Assembly (NCBI RefSeq): GCF_023065955.2
Contig: NW_026623008.1
Location: forward strand, 439,001-503,000
Direction: 5' to 3'
Source: Ursus arctos
Lineage: Eukaryota > Chordata > Mammalia > Carnivora > Ursidae
DNA length: 64,000 bases
The translations under genes and the position numbers were made by a program. Under the pieces are notes generated by a model. That model made no database searches. It was not told the DNA's origin and was given only the letters and a program-made list of their open reading frames with translations. This document shows, one piece after another, positions 55,884 through 64,000 of the stretch (the first letter of the stretch is position 1; every line of letters starts with the position of its first letter).

Positions 55884-56728
55884 GACTGTTTCCTTCTGTT
55901 TATCATTCTAGATACACCTGCTCAGTCGAGCGCCATCCGTCTGCCGCTCTGCGGCTGTCTCCACGCCGTAAGTGATGAGCCTTCGCTGTCCACTCCCGCT
56001 CATTTATATCCAACTTTATGCGACACAACATGTATGTCCCAGGAACTTTACCATCCAAACCACGCACAATTTGAAAAAAACAAAACAAAAACAGATGTTT
56101 TTATATAGTGATCACTATTTCTGTAGTCCCTGTCTCTGGGAATTTCCGTATCTTTAAAAATTATCCGGCTATAACTGGAGCCTTTGATGCAGACCAAACC
56201 ACCTTGAAAGTAACGAGCTTACAGCTACAAACCGGGTGGGGGGTGAGCGGGGTAGCTGTTCTGTAAGGTACAGTCACGGTGGGTAAGTGGCACTGTGTGA
56301 CTATTGAGATCCAAGGGATAGCACAGCTCCACCGGAGCCTCCACGGATGCGAATTCTTAAAAGCTATTTTAGGAAGCTGGGAGCATCAGAATGTGGCAAA
56401 AGCAAGCAAAGTACATTTCAAATGAAATGACCTCAGTGAAGGCGGGGGAGTGCCGACCCCAGTCACTGTGGCGATGAGAAGAGTCTGCAGGACTAGAGGC
56501 CAAGGAAGTGTGCACAGCCCTGCTCGCCGTTCCCCACGGGTTAGGGTTTATCGATTCTGATGTACATACCAGAATCCATTCAGCAAGTGGGTGGCAGATG
56601 GTGGCAGCCAGGTTTCTCACTACCTGGGGCTGAGCAAGAAGAGGCGGCTAGAATGACCTGTGTGGTCATGGGTTACAGCTAGAGACACCAGCATCAGCAT
56701 GGGTCAGTGTGGTGTGGACACCAGTGCC

Positions 56729-56995
56729 CACGAGCAGAAGCACAGACATGCTGGACACATGGGACAGTACGTGCACACAGGTCAGTACGCGCACGAGCGG
56801 AAGCACAGCCCGTTCACGCGCACACAGGACCGTACGTGCACGAGCGGAAGCACAGATGTGCATGCGCACACGAGACAGTACATGCACAGAAGTCAGTATG
56901 CGCACGAGCGGAAGCACAGCCCGTTCACGCGCACACAGGACAGTACGTGCACGAGCGGAAGCACAGACGTGCTGGGCATACGGGACAGTACCCGC
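56729..56995 (+). repeat. Minisatellite with alternating 63/47-bp units (about 110-bp higher-order period)
   Basis: The anchor cacgagcggaagcacag (cacgagcag in the first copy) occurs at 56729, 56792, 56839, 56903 and 56950, and a cacgtgc remnant at 56995. Spacings are 63, 47, 64, 47 and 45. The long units contain (g/a)gtcagta(c/t)gcg and the short ones cccgttcacgcgcacacagga, so a two-unit block has been duplicated. Confidence 0.9.
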
Positions 56996-57429
56996 ACGTG
57001 CATTTTCTAGCTCTGTAGTCCGGGATGCATCGAGCTTACCAGCACCCAGATCCCAGTTTCTGAGACCGTTTTCCAACAAAAGGAACCAAGGGCTCCTTGG
57101 AGAAATGGCTAATTTTATGACGGGGGGGAAGAAACATACAAGATAAGCCAGGAGAATCTGTGGTGCCCAAAAGTAAGGAAGTGCTAAAAAAATAAACAAA
57201 TCAAAGGAGAATTATGGGATGTGCCAAAGAGCACAGGGGCCAACTGACGGCCCCCAGGGACAGAGACCCAGTACAGGGGCTTTGGCTCATAATCCAAGTA
57301 TAAAGTAAACATCCACGAGTCCATACTCATTAAATGAAGGCAGGAGAATCCCAGGTAATTTACGCAGATAGAGCTGAGCGGTGGCTGCAGCGTCCCAACC
57401 CTCACCACACAGCACAGCGCAGTCCCTGA

Positions 57430-57570
57430 TCTACGGCTCATGATTCTGTGGGTCAGGAATTCTGGCAGGACAGCTCGTCTGTGTCCTACGTGGTGCTGGA
57501 CTGGATGGCTCAGCTGGGGCTGGAGGATCCAGCCAGCTTCCCTCCAGCACCTGGGGCCTCAGAGTGGCCA
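57430..57570 (+). mobile_element. Possible MaLR-type LTR fragment
   Basis: 'catgattctgtgggtcaggaattctggcaggacagc...ctgatggctcagctggggctggaggatcc'-like text recalls an old mammalian LTR. Low certainty, by eye only. Confidence 0.3.
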
Positions 57571-58100
57571 TCAGGTGGGTCCTCTCTCCCCGGGGCCCTC
57601 TCTGTCTGTCCACATGGCCCCCCCCCCATCCACATGGCCCTTTCTTTCTCCACTGGCCCCCTCTCTGAGCACAGAACCCACTCCCTCTGTCCATGGGCCC
57701 TTCTCTTCACACAACCTCAGTACTCACTAGTCCAGCCCAGGCTTCCTTCCACTGATGGAAGCTGCCAGGCCCCTAACACCTAGGCTTGGCAGCACTCCGC
57801 CACACTCAGTGGCAGGACCCAGCCCATCAGGGGAGAGGAGACAGACCCCAGCTTTCAATAGGAGGAGCAGCAAAATCACATGGCCAAGAAGTGCGTGTAC
57901 AGCGAAGGGGAAATAATTATGACATCTTCAGAGATAACATACCACAGGACGGGAGGTAAGTGGCAAAATGAAATGCAAATTCAGAGCACTGAGGTTTACA
58001 AGAAGGCATCTTTCATGACAGAGAACACTTATTTTAATATAAACATATATGTGTGCATTTACATGACCTTAAATATTTTTTTTGGAAAAATAACTTACCT

Positions 58101-58245
58101 GGGGCACATGGTGGTTCAGTCGGTTAAGCGTTTGACTCTTGATTTCAGCTCAGGTCATGATCTCAGGGTCGTGAGTTCAAGCCCCATGTCAGGCTCCATG
58201 CTGGGTGTGGAGGCTACTTAAAAAGAGAGGGAGAGAGTGTTCAAG
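58101..58245 (+). mobile_element. Old CAN-SINE
   Basis: Forward, diverged: ggggcacatggtggttcagtcggttaagc, then ggtcgtgagttcaagccccatg and ctgggtgtggaggctacttaaaaag. It lacks the CT-rich tail of the younger copies. Confidence 0.85.
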
Positions 58246-58260
58246 AAAAAACACTTACCT

Positions 58261-58467
58261 GGGGCGCCTGGGTGGCACAGCGGTTAAGCGTCTGCCTTCG
58301 GCTCAGGGCGTGATCCCGGCATTCTGGGATCAAGCCCCACGTCAGGCTCCTCCGCTATGAGCCTGCTTCTTCCTCTCCCACTCCCCCTGCTTGTGTTCCC
58401 TCTCTCATTGGCTGTCTCTATCTCTGTCGAATAAATAAATAAAATCTTAAAAAAAAAAGAAAGAAAA
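58261..58467 (+). mobile_element. Young CAN-SINE
   Basis: Forward copy with the full body (ctccgctatgagcctgcttc) and aataaataaataaaatctt plus poly-A. Target duplication gaaaaaacactt(a/g)cct at 58245-58260 and 58468-58483, inserted directly after the tail of the older SINE. Confidence 0.95.
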
Positions 58468-58669
58468 GAAAAAACACTTGCCTGACCCATAAAAACAGAC
58501 GAGGAAATTTAGTAAAGTTTAAGTGAGCTTTGCATCATCAGTAAATAACCTAATTTTTCCCAAAGCTATAACTTCCTATTATCTTATACCCAAGTAGTTG
58601 TTTTAAATCAAAATTATAAAACTAGTCTAATTTGTCCAAGGATTCACCTCGCTTAAAAATATGACCCGA

Positions 58670-58864
58670 GGGACACCTGGGCGGCTCAGTCAGTTAAGCA
58701 CCTGCCTTTGGCTCAGGTCATGATCGCAGGGTCCTGGGATCAAGTCCCGCATTGGGCTCCCTGTTCATCGGGAAACTTGCTTCTCCCTCTAACTGCCACT
58801 CTCCCTGCTTGTGCTCTCTCTCTCTGACAAATAAATAAAATCTTAAATAAATAAATAAATAAAT
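58670..58864 (+). mobile_element. CAN-SINE
   Basis: Forward copy: ggacacctgggcggctcagtc head to a (aaat)n tail. Target duplication aaatatgacc(c/t)ga at 58657-58669 and 58865-58877. Confidence 0.93.
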
Positions 58865-58885
58865 AAATATGACCTGAACTTTTTT

Positions 58886-59088
58886 TTTCTTTCTTTCTTA
58901 AAGATTTTATTTCTTTATTTGACAGAGAGAGAGGCAGCGAGAGAGGGAACACAAGCAGGGGGAGTGGGAGAGGAAGAAACAGGCTTCCTGCTGAGCAGGG
59001 AGCCCGACGAGGGGCTCGATCCCAGGACCCTGGGATCAGGACCTGAGCCAAAGGCAGACGCTTAAGGACTGAGCCACCCAGGCGCCCC
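58886..59088 (-). mobile_element. CAN-SINE inserted beside the previous one
   Basis: Reverse copy, poly-T/ttctttcttaaagattttat to ccacccaggcgcccc. Target duplication tgacctgaactttttt (58870-58885) against tgaccctaactttttc (59089-59104). The left duplication overlaps the right target duplication of the forward SINE at 58670, so this one landed second. Confidence 0.93.
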
Positions 59089-59104
59089 TGACCCTAACTT
59101 TTTC

Positions 59105-59795
59105 TAATAGAAATTGTTAAACTGCACATTTTTCAGCCTGACATTTAAACAACATTGAATTAATACTTGCATGAAGTAAAGGCTCCTTGGCATTATTTGT
59201 TCCCTGTAAGAATTTACATCTCTTTGCTTCTTACCCAACAATCAACCATTATCCCGTTTTTTTGGGGGGTGGGTGGGGGTGGGTTTTTTTTTCAGCTGTG
59301 GATTCTGAAAGAAAATGACCCTTCTTAAAGGGTAAACATTCCTGAGGCATTAGCAGCTCGATTTCCTTTCCCTTTGGAACTGCACATTCTCTATTTTAAA
59401 TCTATGCAAGCATGTGTTAGTCTACTTAACCATCAAACTTCAGAGACTTTATAATCTCACACATTCTGTTTGGTTTCCAGTAAGATAGAAAGTTATACTA
59501 ATATGCTCATAAAATGTTCCCAGTCATACAATCAAAGAATCTAATCAGTCTCAGGAGAGCTAGATGCCTCGGGACTTCTCCATCAGTCTTCCAAAGCCGT
59601 CCGATGGATCTCGACATGCTTTGTGCTCCCACCCAGTGTGGTTAATATTCTCTCTAATGCTCCTATCTCACTCAGCCAGTGAAAGCCTTCCACGCTGGCT
59701 CCTGAGCCCTCTGACACAGCCACAGCAGCTTCGACGGCTCTCCTGCCATCTGGTACGAAAAGATACCCTGGCTCCGTATGCTTCCTGCCACAGAC
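59105..59795. other. AT-rich intergenic sequence
   Basis: No gene or SINE. A G/T-rich run is at about 59260-59292. Much lower GC than the gene-bearing part of the window. Confidence 0.5.
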
Positions 59796-59799
59796 CTGG

Positions 59800-59910
59800 C
59801 CTTAGGGCTGCCAGATTAAATACCACTCAGGACATACTTACAATGAAAATTACTTGTTGCTTATCCGAAATTCCAGTTGAACAAGAGGGCCTGTATTTTT
59901 ATTCCTCAAG
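59800..59910 (+). repeat. Ancient mammalian repeat fragment (DNA-transposon-like?)
   Basis: 'agggctgccagattaaata...caggacatacttacaatgaaaattacttgttgcttatccgaaattccagttgaac...ggcctgtatttttatt' matches a common old repeat containing 'gggacatacttatactaaaaaattattcgttgtttatctgaaattc'. I cannot name the family with confidence. Confidence 0.45.
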
Positions 59911-60099
59911 CTGGCAGCGGAGCCTGGAACCAGCCATGTCTCCAAAGCGTCCTGGCTCCCACTACAAGTGGAATGGTTGCTTCGGGACCATTTCTGGGTG
60001 TCTTGGACCTTTCCTGCTCTGCTTTGTAAACCACACTCAAATATAAGTAGACAACCAAGTTCTACCAAAGGAAACCCACTAACATGGAAAACAGAGACC

Positions 60100-60760
60100 A
60101 AAGCCAACAAACAGAAGAAATCAACTCGGAAGCAGAAACCAGACCGGGGTGACAGGGGCAGTGGGCTCGAGAAAATATGCGTCATTAATACCCTCACAGA
60201 AGAGATGACATCACGCCTGTGAAACATAAACAGGGTGAGTGCTACTAAAAATACCCAAAAAACAAAAAGTCTCTTAGAAATTAAAAATGACGTAACAGAT
60301 ATTTTTAAAAATTCGTTACACGGGTTAGAAGAAAACGAAGATGTGGGAAGCAGGAGAGCCTCAGAAGGACAGGAGAGAGCGAGGGCGGGCGGCTGAGAGC
60401 AGAGCAGCTCAGGAGGGCTTCCCAGAACTGAAGGGCAGGACTTTCTGGATGGCGTCGGGCTCCTCCAGGGTGCAAACACAGCCACACTGAGCTACGTCAC
60501 TCTGAACATCTGCAGCAACGAAGAAAAAGAGAAGCTTCTAGAGACAAAGTTGGTGGCTTACAAAGGCTCTGACTCAAAATGGGTCTGATTTCCTCAGCAG
60601 CAACCCTGGGAGCCAGAGACACGGGAGAAATGTTTGCAGAGTTTTGTCGGAAAGAATTTTCAGGCTAGAATTCTAGAACCAGCCAAGCCATCGTCCAAGT
60701 CACAGGACACAATACAGATGTCTGCTGATACGCCAGGGTTCACATTCTCTCTGTGCAGCT
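60100..60760 (+). mobile_element. Old LINE-1-type (L1M or HAL1) fragment
   Basis: Sense-oriented A-rich text with 'gatttcctcagcagcaaccctgggagccagagac', 'gtcggaaagaattttcaggctagaattctagaaccagccaagccatcgtccaagt', which follows the ORF1-end region of old L1/HAL1 elements. No ORF survives. Confidence 0.55.
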
Positions 60761-61092
60761 TCCTGGGCTGACGGCCTGGTGTCAGAGCTGCGACGGGGCA
60801 CAGACAGTGCCCGTCCCCACTCGGCGTCACCGAGCTGGAGTAGAAAGCCCATGGACGACACCCAAAGGGAAAGCAAAGTGCAGCAGCATGGGTGGTCCGT
60901 TCAGCCCCGTGCTTCTCAGACCGCAGTCCGTTGTGGGCTGTGCGGAGAGTAACAGAACAATGTGTCCGAGCGCTCTCAGGAGGCCAGGTGTTGCTTCCAG
61001 AATGTTTCAGTTGTGTGTGTGTGTGTGCGCACATACCAGGTCCTGATAGCAAATGTATTTCTTGTTTTGAGTTTTTGTCAAAAAAAAAATCT

Positions 61093-61281
61093 GGGGCGCC
61101 TGGGTGGCACAGCGGTTAAGCGTCTGCCTTCGGCTCAGGGCGTGATCCCGGCATTCTGGGATCGAGCCCCACATCAGGCTCCTCCGCTATGAGCCTGCTT
61201 CTTCCTCTCCCGCTCCCCCTGCTTGTGTTCCCTCTCTCGCTGGCTGTCTCTATCTCTGTCAAATAATAAATAAAATCTTTA
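61093..61281 (+). mobile_element. Young CAN-SINE
   Basis: Forward copy nearly identical to the one at 58261. Target duplication aaaaaaaaaatct at 61080-61092 and 61282-61294. Confidence 0.95.
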
Positions 61282-61671
61282 AAAAAAAAAATCTAAAAGC
61301 CACCAATTTAAAGATATGACAATAAATACGAAAAGAATCCTCTAAGAGGGCTAAAGCTGCCTCCGGGGGAAGTGGTGTGGTTATTTTTCATAAGCACTAC
61401 TGACCTAGTAAGACATACACAGGCATAACTTCTCTATTAAAATAACTTTTTTTTAAAATTAAGTTTTAGAGCCAGACAGACTTGTACTGAATCATGAATG
61501 GCAGGCAAGGTCACCTCTGAAGGGTGATCGTAGATTTGCTGGGAAATCAAGTCGCTCCTGTGAAGAACCCAGCACACCTGTGGTGCGGGAACCCACTCAC
61601 ACACGTCAGTTAGTCCTTCTTCCACCCTCCAGCTCTCGTGCGCCTCTTCTCAGAAAAGCATATCGCATGAG

Positions 61672-61852
61672 GGGCGCCTCGTGGCTCAGTCGGTTCAGTG
61701 CCTGACTGTTGGTTTCAGCTCAGGTCATGATCTCAGGGTCGTGGGGTCGAGGCTCTGCACTCAGTGGGGAGTTTGCTTGAGATTCTTTCCCTCTGTCCCT
61801 CCACCCCCTCACTGTCTAATAAATCAATCTTAAAAAAAGAAAGAAAAGAAAA
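61672..61852 (+). mobile_element. CAN-SINE (older subfamily)
   Basis: Forward copy: ggggcgcctcgtggctcagtcggttcag head, body ctctgcactcagtggggagtttgcttgag, short tail with aataaatcaatctt and A/G-rich end. Confidence 0.9.
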
Positions 61853-62729
61853 ATGTACTCCATGAAAAGAGCAAGAGGAGAACGTAGTGACCCAGAAACA
61901 GGACCCAGTGGATGGGGCCCAGGACAGCCCAGACAGGGGGCACCAGGAGAATCATCTGAGAAATTGGACCAAACCGTGACTTTTTAAATTCTGTCAGCAA
62001 ATCTGGGGCTGAATTTTGATAAATAAAAAAACATGCAGAAACAAAACAGGAAAATGAACAGTTGTACGAGAAAGCAAGGGCGATCTTGCAGAGTCCAGAG
62101 GCCACGCGAGCCGCACCGAAGGCACAGGAATCTTGAGGGAGCTGCGGTCGGCACCTCTGTGACGGACTCCGGAGCTGCAGCAGAAGCTGCTCTTTTGTTA
62201 TGAGCTTTGCAGAACTTCACGTGAAGCTACAATCTTACTTGGCTGGAAAGTTTAAAAATAAAAACTTAACTGTAAATACAAAATAGTGAAACCAACAGGA
62301 CCAATCAAAGTGAATGGGCTCCTCTTGGAGGAGGGGAGGGGCCCAGAGTGCGTCCCACCCAGGCCCCCCCATCTAGGTGCAGAGGGAAGGCACGTGTCTG
62401 AGCCCTGGGGACCCTGTGTTTACCTGACCCACCTCAGCTGGGACAGACGGGCGGGGTGGGGGAGGCAGGAGACCCCTGTGCCTGAGAGGGTCTTGGTGGC
62501 CTCAGGGGCCCCCTCCACCCACAGCAGATCCTAGAGGTCGGCCAGCTCTGCTCGGCAGGACTCTGGGCTGGATCAGTCTCCTCCCGGACAGCAGATCGTC
62601 CACACCAGGGCAGACAAGGATGTGGGGCATGCGGTGCCAGGTCACAGGGCACTCACCCCATGTCCAGTTGTGGCTGAACCGTGTTCCCAAATTTACTGGG
62701 ACAAGTACACTCTACAATTTACGCTCTAC
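61853..62729. other. Intergenic sequence
   Basis: No coding similarity recognised. The A/T-rich part at about 61980-62290 may be decayed retroelement; the rest is unique-looking. Confidence 0.5.
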
Positions 62730-62746
62730 AACATGCACGCACTATT

Positions 62747-62943
62747 TTTTTTTTAAAGATTTTATTTATTTATTTGACAGAGACAGAGACAGCCAGCAAG
62801 AGAGGGAACACAAGCAGGGGGAGTGGGAGAGGAAGAAGCAGGCTCCTAGCGGAGGAGCCTGATGTGGGGCTCGAACCCAGAACGCTGGGATCACGCCCTG
62901 AGCTGAAGGCAGACGCTTAACCGCTGTGCCACCCAGGCGCCCC
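62747..62943 (-). mobile_element. Young CAN-SINE
   Basis: Reverse copy with poly-T and aaagattttatttatttatttgacag, ending ccacccaggcgcccc. Target duplication aacatgca(c/t)gcactatt at 62730-62746 and 62944-62960 with one mismatch. Confidence 0.95.
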
Positions 62944-62960
62944 AACATGCATGCACTATT

Positions 62961-64000
62961 AATGCCACCTGGTGACCCCGCTCTTGGGTCTTGGCCACAT
63001 TTAAGAGGTTCTCTAGGAGCTGGCACAAGCTTGTGCCCGGCCTGAGGCCTGCCTGCACCTTGACCTCAGGGAGCCCTGACAGCCCCACCGTTGCCCTCCA
63101 CACTCCCAGAGCCATTCCCCTGCCCCATGGGTCACCTGGGAGCTTTCAGTGCTTCCCTCCCCTCTGCATCCAGAAGTGGTCCTCAACATACACACAGACA
63201 CACACAGGCCATCCCACATCCTACAGAGAACCCCAAGCCTCCAGACGCTGTTCAGAAACCTCCCAACCCCCTGGAGGTGTCCAAGTCTCTGCCTGGACTC
63301 TAGTCCCAGCACTCGGCTGTTGTGTGACACAATGCCCTGGTTCCCTCACCCAAATGGCCCAGTGAGGCTGAGGTCAGCAGTGGACAGAATATGATGGGTG
63401 TATGGGCTGGCCTCTGGGTGCCCAGCCAGGTGGCAGGGTTGTCACCCACTGGCCCCTGCCCTGAGGCTAACTCCAGACCCAGCTTTGGAGTCCTCAGCCC
63501 CATCCCAGGGGCCATAGCTCAAGAGCCCTTCAAGGGCTTTTCCCAAAACTCAGCCCTAGAGAGGAAGGTTCCCTCCCACCCCCGCCCACCCAGGTTCCAG
63601 CAACCTTTCTCCCTGAGCTCAGCTGGCCATGGCCAGGCCCAGGGAGCAGGCTTCTTTCTCCAGCCTCTGCTCCACTTTGAGGCTCTGTCACCCTCCCCAT
63701 CCTGCATACTCCTTAGACAGCAGCTAGTGCAGCCATTCACAGCTCAGGGCCCCTGTACAGACACATGCTGTGTCCTGCGTGTCTGCCGTAGGCAGGCCAC
63801 AACCAGCCCCTCCCAGGACCCAGCATCCAGACTCAGCACCCTCCTCTGCCTGGCTCCTTCCTTGGCCCCCTGTGTGGCCGGGAACACCCAAGCCAGAAGA
63901 CACTGGCTGGCACGGAGCAACAGAGTGGCAAAGCATGGGGGCCGAACTCAGAGATGCCTCCACATTGGGCCCAAGAGGCAAGGCTCCCAGCAAGTGCCCA
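62961..64000. other. Intergenic sequence to the right edge
   Basis: No gene recognised. AURKAIP1, the next gene by human order, would be expected to the right; none of its protein sequence appears in any frame here as far as I can tell. Confidence 0.55.

Noticed and set aside
62961..64000. AURKAIP1, expected next by human synteny
   Set aside because: No frame on either strand shows its conserved C-terminal basic region; the gene is probably to the right of the window.
50331..64000. Undescribed multi-gene system in the gene-poor right part
   Set aside because: All longer open frames there coincide with SINEs, minisatellites or unrelated low-complexity sequence, and none has splice or domain support.

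Overview
This is a gene-dense stretch of mammalian nuclear DNA. The exons are short, have GT-AG boundaries and sit in GC-rich, CpG-island promoters. At least twelve tRNA-derived CAN-SINEs are scattered through it, recognisable by the 'gcgcctgggtggc' head, the CT-rich body and the (A/T)-rich tail ending in 'aataaataaaatctt'. CAN-SINEs occur only in Carnivora. The sub-type here (body with 'ctccgctatgagcctgcttcttcctctccc') fits an arctoid carnivore, most likely a bear or giant panda. That species guess is inference from memory of the subfamily.

The gene order is ACAP3(-) PUSL1(+) INTS11(-) CPTP(+) TAS1R3(+) DVL1(-) MXRA8(-), the same order and orientation as human 1p36.33. Region by region: 1-5710 holds the first four coding exons and introns of ACAP3, which runs off the left edge. 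5710-6605 is a shared ACAP3/PUSL1 CpG-island promoter with a 52-bp tandem repeat. 6606-9690 is PUSL1. 9600-21340 is INTS11 (17 coding exons, 600 aa), with a CAN-SINE, an L1 fragment and an RPS23 retropseudogene in its introns. 21340-21545 is a shared INTS11/CPTP promoter with duplicated CCAAT units. 23398-25340 is CPTP. 27056-30168 is an intact TAS1R3 (6 exons, 850 aa). 31060-42661 is DVL1 (15 coding exons, 700 aa long form), with a 37-bp minisatellite directly beside one splice donor. 45720-50203 is MXRA8 (10 coding exons, 444 aa). From 50.2 kb to the right edge I see no gene, only old repeats, clustered SINEs and a minisatellite; the next gene expected from human synteny, AURKAIP1, is not reached.

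The genes do not form one pathway. They cover Arf GTPase control (ACAP3), RNA pseudouridylation (PUSL1), Integrator RNA cleavage (INTS11), ceramide-1-phosphate transport (CPTP), sweet/umami taste (TAS1R3), Wnt signalling (DVL1) and a surface Ig adhesion protein (MXRA8). Two head-to-head pairs share promoters, and PUSL1 and INTS11 converge tail to tail with probably overlapping 3' ends. All complete genes join in frame with their key residues present.

I found no undescribed biological system. The points most worth following up are regulatory or structural: the splice-site-adjacent minisatellite and CGG tract in DVL1, the amplified promoter units, a 95-bp duplicated segment of unknown origin, and an intact TAS1R3 in a carnivore. 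Comparisons with human proteins are from memory, not alignment.
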